In this document: piece by piece, positions 25,469-34,587 of the stretch
Numbering within the stretch: the stretch's first letter is position 1
Layout of the letters: each line of letters opens with the position of its first letter
DNA from: Haloarcula hispanica ATCC 33960
GTDB taxonomy: Archaea; Halobacteriota; Halobacteria; Halobacteriales; Haloarculaceae
Direction of reading: 5' to 3'
Length of the DNA stretch: 64,000 nt
Assembly (NCBI RefSeq): GCF_000223905.1
Contig: NC_015944.1
Span: 62,001 to 126,000 of the forward strand
Notes under the pieces: model-generated
Database searches by the model: none
The model's input: the letters and a program-made list of their open reading frames with translations, nothing else
Told to the model about the DNA's origin: nothing
Made by a program: the position numbers and the translations under genes

Positions 25469-26101
25469 CGCGCCACCGCCTCGAGTATTTCTGACTGTTT
25501 GTCTATCATCTGCCCTTCTCTTTGAATACACATACTAAAATGATTGCTCTCTGCGCAAGTGACGCCTCTATATCGAGAACCGGATTAAATGCTAAAGTTT
25601 CGGCCCTACATAAAGGGGTTCGACTATCGAATTGTCCTACTTCCCGAAGCCAACACGACTCACGTCCAGTCTGCTGGCAGTGCCGACGATAGGTGGCTCC
25701 TGTAGCGCGGGCGAGAATATGACGGGCGATTTGGAGGGACAAGAGCACAAAACTCGCCGACTGCGGCAAGACAAACCGCTGCGACGGAAAAATACCATTA
25801 TTTTCTATTTTTGCCGCATTGACTAGAAAAATGCTAAAATTACTAAATAATGCAAATTTGCACGCCAATTCTAGTGATTTCGATGCCTATTCGTCATATC
25901 CTTTGACGACCTTATACTCTCCAGTCTGTATGGCGGACAATATAAGATAAGAGTGGTAAACCTTATTTTCCCCCTCCCGGACGGCAACACTGTGATCGAA
26001 ATCATGGACGAACGTTCGGATATCACGAACAAAGGACGAGATATGAACAAGGAATGTGGGTATAATAGCTCCAACAACAATCAGAAACTGGTGGTGAAAG
26101 C
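25469..26101. promoter_or_regulatory. 633-bp AT-rich control region between urease and urea-transporter operons
   Basis: There is no convincing gene. It is much richer in A and T than its neighbours. It holds the perfect 12-bp palindrome TGCAAATTTGCA (25851-25862) and an inverted pair GCGGCAA/TTGCCGC (about 25762 and 25812). On the minus strand, TTTAGCATTTAATCC near 25590 is a possible urease promoter. It probably carries nitrogen- or nickel-responsive sites for both operons (inference). Confidence 0.5.
26061..26066 (+). promoter_or_regulatory. Possible TATA box of urtA
   Basis: GGGTATAATAGC lies about 40 bases before the urtA ATG, which would place the transcription start near 26090. A GGTGGTGA Shine-Dalgarno-like run sits just before the ATG. 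An alternative TATA-like CCTTATTTTC lies near 25963. Confidence 0.4.
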
Positions 26102-27409
26102 ATGAGTCGTCCGTCTGTCAGTCGGCGCCAGTTCCTCGGCGCGAGCGGGGCCGCACTCGTCACTGGCCTCGCCGGCTGTTCGGCCGGTGAAGGTGGAACT
26201 TCGACCGATACCGCGAGCAGCGCCGAGACACTCAAAATCGGCGTCCTCGAGGATCAGTCCGGGAACTTCGCCCTCGTTGGCGACCCGAAAGCAAAGGCGT
26301 CGATGCTCGCTATCGAGGAAATCAACGCCAACGGCGGTATCGACGGGAAGCAAATCGAGACGTTCCAGCGCGACCCACAGTCGGACAATCAGCGCTATCA
26401 GGAACTCACCCGAACGGCCATCAACGAGGAGAACGTCGACGCGCTGTGGGCCGGCTACTCCTCGGCGACCCGGGAGGCCATCCGGCCGATAATCGACCGC
26501 AACGAACAGCTGTACTTCTACACCACCCAGTACGAGGGCGGCGTCTGCGACGAGTTCACCTTCGCGGTCGGCCCGACCGCGCGCCAGCAACTCGGCATCG
26601 TCCTCCCGTACCTGGTCGAGGAGTTCGGCCCGGACATCTACACTATCGCGGCTGACTACAACTTCGGCCAGCTCTCCGCGGACTGGGTGAAGGTGCTGGC
26701 CAACGAAAACGACGCGAACGTCCTCGGCGAGGAGTTCATCCCGCTGAGCGAGTCCTCCTTCGGGTCGACCATCAACCGGATTCAGGAGGCCGACCCGGAC
26801 TTCGTGATGTCGATGCTCGTTGGCGCGAACCACACGTCGTTCTACGAACAGAAGGCCTCGGCCGGCCTCGACATTCCTATCGGCACCTCGACGGCGATGG
26901 CACAGGGGTACGAGCACCGACGGCTCGATGCCCCGGCGATGGCCAATATCTACGCCGGCGTCAACTACATGGAGGAGGTACCGACCGAGAGCAACACGGG
27001 CGACGGCGGCTTCGTCGACCGGTACTTCGAAATGTATCCCGACGCGCCGTACCTCAACGAGGAGGCCGAGACCAACTACTTCTCGACGTACATGTACAAG
27101 AAGGCCGTCGAGCAGGCCGGCACCACCGAACAGCCGGAAGTCATCGACGCCCTGGAGTCGGGGATCGAACTCGGCACGGAAGAGGCACCCGAAGCGCCAG
27201 AGGGTGAGACGATCCGTCTCGATGGTGCGACCCACCACGTCGACCACCACATGTGGATCATGCGCGCAGACGAGGAACACAACGTCGAAGCCGTCGAGAA
27301 CCGCCAGATACCCGAAACGTTCCTCTCGGAGACGGCCGGCTGTAACCTCCCCGAGAACCCGGAACAGACCCAGTACACCCCGGTCGACTACTACGAGGAG
27401 GCCGAATAG
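26102..27409 (+). CDS. urtA: Urea ABC transporter substrate-binding lipoprotein UrtA
   Basis: The product has 435 residues. The Tat signal SRRQFLGASGAALVTG is followed by the lipobox LAGC, so it is exported folded and lipid-anchored, as usual in haloarchaea. The mature part is a type I periplasmic-binding fold: LKIGVLEDQSGNFALVGDP, then TIAADYNFGQLSADWVKVL and YEGGVCDEF, as in UrtA and amide-binding FmdD/AmiC relatives. The location divergent from a complete urease operon makes urea the likely ligand; short amides remain possible. Confidence 0.9.
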   Translation: MSRPSVSRRQFLGASGAALVTGLAGCSAGEGGTSTDTASSAETLKIGVLEDQSGNFALVGDPKAKASMLAIEEINANGGIDGKQIETFQRDPQSDNQRYQELTRTAINEENVDALWAGYSSATREAIRPIIDRNEQLYFYTTQYEGGVCDEFTFAVGPTARQQLGIVLPYLVEEFGPDIYTIAADYNFGQLSADWVKVLANENDANVLGEEFIPLSESSFGSTINRIQEADPDFVMSMLVGANHTSFYEQKASAGLDIPIGTSTAMAQGYEHRRLDAPAMANIYAGVNYMEEVPTESNTGDGGFVDRYFEMYPDAPYLNEEAETNYFSTYMYKKAVEQAGTTEQPEVIDALESGIELGTEEAPEAPEGETIRLDGATHHVDHHMWIMRADEEHNVEAVENRQIPETFLSETAGCNLPENPEQTQYTPVDYYEEAE

Positions 27410-27411
27410 GG

Positions 27412-28350
27412 ATGGTAAACGGCATCAACCTCGCGTTACAGTTCCTCGATAGCTTCGCGTTCATCGTGCTCGCCGCGGCGGGGTTGGCCATCATCTTCGG
27501 GATCATGGGCGTCATCAACCTGGCACACGGGGAGTTCATCCTCATCGGTGCCTACACCGCGACGCTGGCAGTGACGCAACTCGGCCTCCCGCTCGTCGTG
27601 GCGATGGTCGCCGGCGGCCTGGTCACCGGCCTGTTCGGGATTCTGACCGAGCGGGTCATCATCTCCGGGGCGTGGCCCAACTGGGTCAGCCAGCGGACCC
27701 TCGGCCGTGACATCATCGAGCCGCTGTACGACCGGCTGGCCGACTCGATGGTCGCCACGTTCGGGCTCAGCCTGATACTGACCCAGGGGACCCGAATCGC
27801 CTACGGCAACTCCATCGACGGCCTCTCGACGCCCTTTGGCCCCATCGAGTACGGTGCGTTCTCCTACTCGACGTACCGAATCGTCCTCGCCGGCGTCAGC
27901 ATCGGGCTGCTCGTCGCCACCTACTACCTGTTCACCCGGACCGACTTCGGGATGCGCGCCCGGGCGACGATACAGGACAAGGAGACCGCACAGGCGATGG
28001 GCGTCAACACCGAGCGCATGTACATGCTGACGTTCGGCATCGGGTCGGCACTGGCGGGACTGACGGGCGCGCTCTTCGCGCCGGTCGTCACGATGCGGCC
28101 GACGCTCGGGGACCAGTTCCTCGTCGAGTCGTTCGTCGCCGTCGTGGTCGGGGGCCCGAGCGTCGTCCTCGGGACCGCGCTGTCGGGGGGCGTCCTCGGG
28201 GCGATACTGGCCGTGTTCTCGAACCTCTACGGGACGTTCATCGGCCGCATCGCGTTGCTCGTGGCCGCGCTCGTCGCGCTGCGGTTCCTCCCCGACGGCA
28301 TCACCGGGTTCATCGAACAACTACGGAAACGGAGACAGGAGAGCGAATAA
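27412..28350 (+). CDS. urtB: Urea ABC transporter permease UrtB
   Basis: The product has 312 residues, LivH-type. INLAHGEFILIGAYTATLAV is the conserved branched-chain/urea permease motif, and there are about eight membrane helices. GTALSGGVLGAILAVFSNLYG near the end matches UrtB. It starts 2 bp after urtA and is followed directly by urtC. It forms the translocation path with UrtC. Confidence 0.92.
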   Translation: MVNGINLALQFLDSFAFIVLAAAGLAIIFGIMGVINLAHGEFILIGAYTATLAVTQLGLPLVVAMVAGGLVTGLFGILTERVIISGAWPNWVSQRTLGRDIIEPLYDRLADSMVATFGLSLILTQGTRIAYGNSIDGLSTPFGPIEYGAFSYSTYRIVLAGVSIGLLVATYYLFTRTDFGMRARATIQDKETAQAMGVNTERMYMLTFGIGSALAGLTGALFAPVVTMRPTLGDQFLVESFVAVVVGGPSVVLGTALSGGVLGAILAVFSNLYGTFIGRIALLVAALVALRFLPDGITGFIEQLRKRRQESE

Positions 28351-29505
28351 ATGTCGACAGACACTGCACACGGCGAGGCGAACAGTTCGCTCCCGAGTCG
28401 GCTCCGCAGTCGGTTCGAGGGGCCGAACACCATCGGCGACTCGCGGGGGTTCTGGGTCGGCTTCCTCGTCGCCGTCGCGGCGCTTGCGGTCTACCCGCTG
28501 TTCGGCGACAGGTCCCAGCTGTCGCTGTTCATGGTACTGGCCCTGCTGGGGCTCTCGCTGTCGGTCGTCTGGGGCTACTCGGGCGTGCTGAGCTTCGGCC
28601 AGGTCGTCTTCTTCGGCATCGGGGCCTACACGTTCGGCGTCGTCTCGATCAACTATGCGACCCCGGGCGGTATCACGGCTGCTGTCATCGCCGGCATCGT
28701 CGGCGGTGGCGTCAGCGCGGCGATACTGGGCTACTTCATGTTCTACGGCGGGGTGCGCGACGTCTACGTGACCATCATCACGCTCGTCTCGACAATCGTG
28801 CTGCACACGTTCATGGCCCAGACCGCCGGGTCCGAGTGGGCCATCGGCGAGGCGGCGCTGGGCGGCTTCAACGGGATGCCGGACATCCCCCTGTTGACCC
28901 TCGGCGTCGGCGGGGCGTCCTACCAGTTCATCTACAACCCGTTCCCGATGCGGATAATCGGCATCGGGGCGGTCGAGATCAGCCCGTTCTACTACCTCGT
29001 GCTGACGTTGCTGGTCGGGGCGTACCTCGGGCTGCGCGCCCTGGTCAACTCGGACTACGGCCGCGTGATGGTCGCCGTCCGCGAGGACGAGGACCGAACC
29101 GAGATGTTCGGCTACAACGTGACCCGCGTCAAGTTCGTCGTGTTCACGCTCGGGGGCGCGCTGGCGGGCCTTTCCGGCGTGCTGTACGCCGCACGGAACG
29201 TCTACATCGACCCGACCGTGTTCTCGCTGCTGTTCGCGACGCTGCCGGTCATCTGGGTGAGCCTCGGCGGCCGAAAGAGCCTGCTCGGGGCTGTCGTCGC
29301 CACGCTGGGCGTCGAATACCTCCGCATCTCGATGGCCGGAGAACTGGCGCTGGTCCTGCTGGGGACCCTGTTGCTGGTGACGATTCTGGTGCTCCCCGGC
29401 GGGTTCGTCCCGTGGGTCCACCAGCAGATCGTCGAAGCCCGGCTCGGTCCGGGCGAGGCCGGCGGGGCTGACGCACCCGACGCGTCGAGTGAGGTGAGTG
29501 ACTAA
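28351..29505 (+). CDS. urtC: Urea ABC transporter permease UrtC
   Basis: The product has 384 residues, LivM-type. After a charged N-terminus, about ten hydrophobic segments follow. WGYSGVLSFGQVVFFGIGAY is the LivM/UrtC signature and VREDEDRTEMFGYNVTRVK the cytoplasmic loop that contacts the ATPases. Its stop overlaps the urtD start by 1 bp. It pairs with UrtB. Confidence 0.92.
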   Translation: MSTDTAHGEANSSLPSRLRSRFEGPNTIGDSRGFWVGFLVAVAALAVYPLFGDRSQLSLFMVLALLGLSLSVVWGYSGVLSFGQVVFFGIGAYTFGVVSINYATPGGITAAVIAGIVGGGVSAAILGYFMFYGGVRDVYVTIITLVSTIVLHTFMAQTAGSEWAIGEAALGGFNGMPDIPLLTLGVGGASYQFIYNPFPMRIIGIGAVEISPFYYLVLTLLVGAYLGLRALVNSDYGRVMVAVREDEDRTEMFGYNVTRVKFVVFTLGGALAGLSGVLYAARNVYIDPTVFSLLFATLPVIWVSLGGRKSLLGAVVATLGVEYLRISMAGELALVLLGTLLLVTILVLPGGFVPWVHQQIVEARLGPGEAGGADAPDASSEVSD

Positions 29506-30311
29506 TGAGTGATACTGAAACCGAATCCGACATCGATTCGCTCGGACCGAACGTCCGACAGACCGCCGCGGAACTGGCAACGGGCGACAGGACGGAGACG
29601 CTGCTGCAGACCGACGGGCTCGTGAAGCAGTTCGGCGGGTTCACCGCCACGGACGACGTGGATTTCTCCGTCGCCGAGGGGGAGCTACGTTGTCTCATCG
29701 GTCCCAACGGCGCTGGCAAGTCGACACTGCTGAACCTGATTACCGGGTCCTACGAGGCGACCGATGGCAGTATCTACTACAACGGCCACGACATCACCGA
29801 TCTCGACCCACACGAGCGGATCTCACGCGGGATCAGTATGAAATTCCAGGTCCCGTCCGTCTACGGTGACCTGAGCGTCAGAGAGAACGTTAGGCTTCCC
29901 GTTCAGCAGTTCGCCGACGGGGAGGAGCGACGGCGGCTGGTCGCCGAGGCCATCGAGGCCGCGGGGCTCACCGGCTACGAGGACGTTGACGCCGGCCAAC
30001 TCTCACACGGGCAGCAACAACAACTGGAAATCGGGATGGCCGCTGCACTCGAACCCGACCTGCTCCTGCTTGACGAACCGGTTGCCGGCCTCGACGTGGC
30101 CGAGCGCGAAGCCATCGCCGAGCGGATCACTCGGCTCAACGAGGAGCAAGGCATCGCCTTCGTCGTCATCGAACACGACACCGACTTCGTCGCGAACATC
30201 GCCGAAGAAGTGACTGTGCTGCACAACGGTGAGGTGTTCCGTGAAGGGCCAATCGAGGAGATAGAGTCGGACCCCGAGGTCCAGCGGATATATCTGGGAG
30301 GTGAGTCGTGA
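29505..30311 (+). CDS. urtD: Urea ABC transporter ATP-binding protein UrtD
   Basis: The product has 268 residues, LivG-type ATPase. Residues 1-35 are an acidic N-terminal extension before LLQTDGLVKQFGGFTATDDV. Walker A is GPNGAGKSTLL, the signature LSHGQQQQLEIGMA and Walker B LLLLDEPVAG. The His switch is in VVIEHDTDFV. The signature has SHGQ instead of SGGQ, as in many UrtD proteins. It overlaps urtC and urtE by 1 bp. Confidence 0.93.
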   Translation: MSDTETESDIDSLGPNVRQTAAELATGDRTETLLQTDGLVKQFGGFTATDDVDFSVAEGELRCLIGPNGAGKSTLLNLITGSYEATDGSIYYNGHDITDLDPHERISRGISMKFQVPSVYGDLSVRENVRLPVQQFADGEERRRLVAEAIEAAGLTGYEDVDAGQLSHGQQQQLEIGMAAALEPDLLLLDEPVAGLDVAEREAIAERITRLNEEQGIAFVVIEHDTDFVANIAEEVTVLHNGEVFREGPIEEIESDPEVQRIYLGGES

Positions 30312-31009
30312 TGCTCGAACTCGACAGTGTCACCGCCGCCTACGACACGACACCGATACTGCGGGACGTGGACCTCTCCGTCGAGGAAGGGGAAATCGTC
30401 GGCGTGATGGGGAAAAACGGGGTCGGAAAGACGACGCTCCTGAAGACTGTGATGGGGCTACTGGAACCCAGCAACGGGGCCATCCGGTACAACGGCACCG
30501 ACCTGACGACTACCTCGGCCGACGAGCGCGCACGGGCCGGCATCGGCTACATACCGCAGGGCCGGGACGTGTTCCCCAAGCTAACCGTCGAGCAGAACAT
30601 CAAGATGGGCGAGACCATCCGGTCGGACAGCGACGAGACGCTGTACGACCAGATATACGAGTACTTCCCGGTCCTCGAAGAGCGGGCCAGTCAGGAGGCT
30701 GGGACGCTCTCGGGCGGACAACAGCAGATGCTTGCCATCGGCCGGGCACTGGTCTCGAACCCCGACCTGCTCCTGCTTGACGAACCGAGCGAGGGCATCC
30801 AGCCATCTATCGTTGACCAAATCAGCCAGGACATGCAGACGATTAACGAGGACCTCGGGACGACGATTCTGTTCGTCGAGCAGAACCTCGGGGTCATCCG
30901 CGAGATGGCCGACCGCTGTTACGCGATGGAGCGCGGGACGGTCGTCGATGAACTCGGTCCGTCGACAATCGCCGACGAGGACGCGATTGCGGAGTACCTC
31001 GCGGTCTGA
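30311..31009 (+). CDS. urtE: Urea ABC transporter ATP-binding protein UrtE
   Basis: The product has 232 residues, LivF-type ATPase. Walker A is GKNGVGKTTLL, the UrtE-like motif IGYIPQGRDVFPKLTVEQNI follows, then signature LSGGQQQMLAIGRAL and Walker B LLLLDEPSEG. The ATG overlaps the urtD stop (TGATG); a GTG three bases earlier is an alternative start. It ends the five-gene transporter operon. Confidence 0.93.
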   Translation: MLELDSVTAAYDTTPILRDVDLSVEEGEIVGVMGKNGVGKTTLLKTVMGLLEPSNGAIRYNGTDLTTTSADERARAGIGYIPQGRDVFPKLTVEQNIKMGETIRSDSDETLYDQIYEYFPVLEERASQEAGTLSGGQQQMLAIGRALVSNPDLLLLDEPSEGIQPSIVDQISQDMQTINEDLGTTILFVEQNLGVIREMADRCYAMERGTVVDELGPSTIADEDAIAEYLAV

Positions 31010-31182
31010 GGCGGATTACGGGATTTTCGCGCCAGGTGGCTGGTGTGCTGGCAGTCGATACGGACTGCTGTGGCATAGTCGGCATACGGGCCCGGCTGTT
31101 GTCTATCTGATAACTTCATAATCACGGGCAAGCAACCGAATCAACAGGGATTTGAGTACCCACTGTACAGACGTGTACACGA

Positions 31183-32598
31183 ATGTCCGATCGTGATTCA
31201 TGGATATCGAACCTCGGCTTCGTGCTGGCCGCCGTCGGCGGTGCCGCGGGCCTCGGGAACATCTGGCGGTTCCCGTGGCTGACCGCCGGGAACGGTGGCA
31301 GCGCGTTCCTCATCGTCTACCTGCTCGTCGTCGTCGGCATCGGCGTCCCGGGACTGCTCGCTGAGTTCGTCCTCGGCCGCTGTGGCCGACAGACGCCGAC
31401 CGCGGCGCTTCGCTCGCTCACCGGCTCCCGCTGGGGGTCGTGGCTGGGCGCGTTCAACGTCCTCACGACGCTCGTCATCCTTTCGTTCTACTCTGTCGTC
31501 GGCGGGTGGATCCTTCGCTACACGCTGGTCTCGCCGGTCGGGGCGTACTTCGGGCAGCCCCAGCAGTACTTCGGAGCAATGAGCTTCGGCCTCGAAGCGG
31601 TCGCCTTTCACCTGCTGTTTCTCGGGAGCGTCGCCGGGATCGTCTTCTTCGGCGTGAGCCACGGTATCGAACGCGTCTCGAAGGTGATGCTGCCCGGCGT
31701 CGTGCTAATCCTGCTCGGCCTCGCGGTATGGACGGCCACCCAGCCGGGTACGGCCGCCGGCTACGCGTTCTATCTCAGCTTCGACGCCGAGTATCTCGCC
31801 GCCAACTTCCTGAGCGTTATCGGGCCAGCGGCGGGCCAGGCGCTGTTCACGCTCTCGCTCGGCGCTGGGGTAATGCTGACGTACGCCTCGTATCTCGACG
31901 ACAACGCATCCCTTCCGCGAGATACGCTGGTCATCGCTGTCTCGAACACGTTCATCGGTGTCCTCGCCGGCTTGGTCGTCATTCCGCTGCTGTTTTCCCA
32001 GGGTGTCGACCCCGGACAGGGCGGCCCTGGCGCGTTGTTCGTCGCGCTCGCGACGGCTTTTGCGACGCTTCCGGGCGGGGAACTCGTCGCGACGGCGTTC
32101 TTCGCGACCGTGTTGATGGCCGCGGTGACCAGCGGTATCAGCCTGCTCGAAACGCCGGTCGCCACGCTCGTCGATAGCTTCGGCGTCCCGCGACGCCGGG
32201 CAACGGTCTTGGTCTCGGCCCTGCTTGCGGCCACCGGGAGCGGGCTGGCACTCACAAGCCCGGTGTTCCAGTTCGTCTCCGGCACGCTCGCAGACTTAAT
32301 GTTGACCGTCGGACTGTTCGCGTTCACCGTCATCGTCGGCTGGCTACTGCGCGGGGAAGCGCTGACGGAGTTCCGCGCCGGAACCGAAAGCTTCGGGTGG
32401 TTGGCCAGGCCGTGGCTCCTGACGGTCAGTTGGGTTCTCCCCGTCGTCGTGCTGTTCCTGCTGACGAACACGCTCGCGTCGCTCGCTGGGATGTCGCTGG
32501 GACTCGGCGGCCGAGCGCTTATCGCTGTGGTCGGCACTGTTGCCCTCGCCGTCGCAGTTACGAGCGGAAACTGGAGCGACCGACTGAGTTCGAGCTAA
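31183..32598 (+). CDS. Sodium-dependent (SNF/NSS family) transporter
   Basis: The product has 471 residues with about twelve helices. SNLGFVLAAVGGAAGLGNIW then RFPWLTAGNGGSAFLIVYLL is the TM1-TM2 signature of the neurotransmitter:sodium symporter family (LeuT/MhsT-like). It probably imports an amino acid with Na+. The substrate is unknown; the nearby urea genes do not define it. The plus-strand gene stands alone, 173 bp after urtE. Confidence 0.92.
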   Translation: MSDRDSWISNLGFVLAAVGGAAGLGNIWRFPWLTAGNGGSAFLIVYLLVVVGIGVPGLLAEFVLGRCGRQTPTAALRSLTGSRWGSWLGAFNVLTTLVILSFYSVVGGWILRYTLVSPVGAYFGQPQQYFGAMSFGLEAVAFHLLFLGSVAGIVFFGVSHGIERVSKVMLPGVVLILLGLAVWTATQPGTAAGYAFYLSFDAEYLAANFLSVIGPAAGQALFTLSLGAGVMLTYASYLDDNASLPRDTLVIAVSNTFIGVLAGLVVIPLLFSQGVDPGQGGPGALFVALATAFATLPGGELVATAFFATVLMAAVTSGISLLETPVATLVDSFGVPRRRATVLVSALLAATGSGLALTSPVFQFVSGTLADLMLTVGLFAFTVIVGWLLRGEALTEFRAGTESFGWLARPWLLTVSWVLPVVVLFLLTNTLASLAGMSLGLGGRALIAVVGTVALAVAVTSGNWSDRLSSS

Positions 32599-32805
32599 GT
32601 ACGCCGCGCTTGATTCCGCTGCTATTCTGAGCACGGCACCACCGAGAGGGTTTGTTCGCCGCTTTGGCTTACTGCATATTGTTCGCCAGCGCCTCTCGAA
32701 CGCATCGCAATAATTCCTGAATCCGGTATTGCTGCCATACCCACGGAACTGCATTCTGTCGGTGATCGCGCCGGTTTTTTGTTTGTGCACCCTGTGCATG
32801 ATCGT

Positions 32806-33249
32806 ATGAAACTTTACGAGGATGTTTCGGTTGGCGACGTACGACAATCCGATGGATACACTGTGTCGAAATCCGAGATCGTAGAATTCGGCGAGAAGTA
32901 CGATCCGCAACCGTTCCACACCGATGCGGACGCAGCGAAGGACTCCGTCTTCGGCGGGCTAGTCGCTTCCGGGTGGCAGACCGCCGCGATCTGTATGCGT
33001 CTCAACGTCGAGAACAGCGAGGATATGGCAACACAGGCTGGCGTCGGTGTCGACGATCTCCGCTGGCATCAACCGCTCCAACCCGGTGACACGCTACGAC
33101 TACGAACCGAAATCATCGACAAGCGACCCTCCGACAGCGACCCGAGTCGTGGGTACATCACCACCCGCCACGAAGGACTGAATCAGGACGACGAACTGGT
33201 TATTTCATACGAGGCGACAGCCATGATCCGCCGCGAGACCGACGAGTGA
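32806..33249 (+). CDS. MaoC family dehydratase (hot-dog fold)
   Basis: The product has 147 residues from MKLYEDVSVGDVRQSDGYTV. KYDPQPFHTDADAAKDSVFG has the hydratase-2 pattern with D33 and H38 as likely catalytic pair, and GGLVASGWQTAAICMRL follows. By family it hydrates or dehydrates a (R)-3-hydroxyacyl-CoA, or takes part in an analogous C-C double-bond reaction. Cytosolic. Frame open nine codons upstream, but this Met is the family start. Confidence 0.87.
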   Translation: MKLYEDVSVGDVRQSDGYTVSKSEIVEFGEKYDPQPFHTDADAAKDSVFGGLVASGWQTAAICMRLNVENSEDMATQAGVGVDDLRWHQPLQPGDTLRLRTEIIDKRPSDSDPSRGYITTRHEGLNQDDELVISYEATAMIRRETDE

Positions 33250-33503
33250 CGACACAGCCAAGCTGTGGGATACGTGCCAGTAACGTGGAGACCGCTCGTT
33301 TTTAGCCGTGTTCTGGCCCATAGCTGAGACGGCATCGCTCCCACCGGAACAATCTGAGACAGCCTGCGAGATTGCCACGTACGCACTCAGGTGTTGACGT
33401 GTATTCGAGTCGTAGTCACAAACTAGTATGCATCGGCGAGGCCTGCTGGTATCCGTCTTCTCTCAGCCAGCGCCAAAGTGGACACACGCTCTCACGCCTT
33501 CGA

Positions 33504-34265
33504 CTACACTGCGTTGCGTTCGGTCTCGACTGCCTCGACGTACGCCTCGACGACGTTCTCGATAATCGCTTCTCCGGCCTCGGTGGTCGCCGCTGTCGGA
33601 TCACCGAGGACACCGTTTTCGGTGATTGATTTGAACCCTTCACTTAGCAGCCGAGCCGGCGAAATGTCACCTTCAGGCCCGGGTTCGATATTCTCCGTCC
33701 TGACGAGACCCTCATCGATGGCCAGCACAATCGCTGTTTCGGCGGCCCCGGCGTGGATTACATCCTGTTTGTACTCGATACCGGCCTTGCTGAGACCCTC
33801 ATTCAGCAACTGCATGTGTTCGTCGAGATCAGCGAGCGGGATCACCGAGGCTTCGAGTTCACGTGCAATGTCAGGAGCCACGGTTTTGACCGGCCCGAAG
33901 TTTCCACCGTGAGTCGGGACGAGAACGATGTGTTCGAAGCCATGGGTGTCGAGGGATCTGCAGTACGACCGGATGACATCCATCAATGTCTCGGGTGGCA
34001 CGGTTATTGTGCCGGGGAATTCCATATGATGTCCCGAACATCCGGGGCGAATTGTGGGGGCGGCAAGAGCATCACCCATTTCGGCCGCCATTCGGCGCGA
34101 GAGTTCGTCCCCGTCCAGCGTATCCATGTTCAGTGGCAGGTGTCGGCCGTGTTGTTCGATCGAGCCGACAGCGATGATAACCGTCCGTGTTCCGTTGTCG
34201 AGGGCAGATTCTATCTCCGGCCATACCATCTCCTCAAGACACACTGATCTGCGAGAAGCCATCAC
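33504..34265 (-). CDS. Creatininase family amidohydrolase
   Basis: The product has 253 residues. VGSIEQHGRHLPLNMDTLDG gives the metal ligands E37, H39 and D48; VPTHGGNFGPVK and HAGAAETAIVL complete the site. Members include creatinine amidohydrolase and mycofactocin- or FAPy-processing enzymes, so the substrate is open. A TATA box at 34285-34294 suits a leaderless start at 34265 or the next Met at 34262. Cytosolic Zn/Mn hydrolase. Confidence 0.88.
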   Translation of the reverse strand: MMASRRSVCLEEMVWPEIESALDNGTRTVIIAVGSIEQHGRHLPLNMDTLDGDELSRRMAAEMGDALAAPTIRPGCSGHHMEFPGTITVPPETLMDVIRSYCRSLDTHGFEHIVLVPTHGGNFGPVKTVAPDIARELEASVIPLADLDEHMQLLNEGLSKAGIEYKQDVIHAGAAETAIVLAIDEGLVRTENIEPGPEGDISPARLLSEGFKSITENGVLGDPTAATTEAGEAIIENVVEAYVEAVETERNAV

Positions 34266-34284
34266 TGAGAGATGATAGCTATCG

Positions 34285-34294
34285 GATAAATATA
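34285..34294 (-). promoter_or_regulatory. TATA box of the creatininase-family gene
   Basis: TATATTTATC on the minus strand is centred about 25 bases before the ATG at 34265, the spacing expected for a leaderless haloarchaeal transcript. Confidence 0.55.
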
Positions 34295-34463
34295 TGTCGA
34301 AATCTGGATACTATTCCCTATCAGTCGGCAGCGGATCTGTTGCTGGCTCGGCTTTCTGTACTGGTTATTTTCATCTGCAACCGAACGGTCACGGATATTG
34401 CCGTCATTGCTCGATATTGACCGCGATGATACTGTCTACGAACCGCTTCGCTGAGGGTAGTAA

Positions 34464-34549
34464 CTATAGTAGCCATTGAAAACCAACGCACACCTGATCG
34501 CACGACGGCAGTGCGATCAGTGTGTACATCGTTTCAATTGTTACTATAG
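34464..34549. repeat. 86-bp near-perfect hairpin element (MITE-like)
   Basis: The ends are inverted: CTATAGTAGCCATTGAAAAC on the left, and on the right the reverse complement of CTATAGTAACAATTGAAAC. The centre is a perfect 10-bp stem CTGATCGCAC/GTGCGATCAG around the loop GACGGCA. Only a few mismatches or bulges lie between, so the whole element folds back on itself. There is no transposase and no clear target duplication. It is probably a miniature inverted-repeat element left by an insertion sequence; a transcribed hairpin or terminator is an alternative. Confidence 0.65.
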
Positions 34550-34587
34550 AAGAACCGGCTTTCGTCTCGTCAGGACTATGAATGACT

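Noticed and set aside
23415-25538. Long plus-strand open frame (707 codons) across ureC/ureB
   Set aside because: It is antisense to the urease genes with intact active-site motifs; GC-rich third positions create such shadows. It has no known domain.
26081-27280. 399-codon minus-strand frame across urtA
   Set aside because: Antisense to a clear binding protein; no domain.
33416-33643. Minus-strand frame ending LWRWLREDGYQQASPM that looked like a transposase end
   Set aside because: Too short and mostly overlapping the creatininase gene; no transposase motif.
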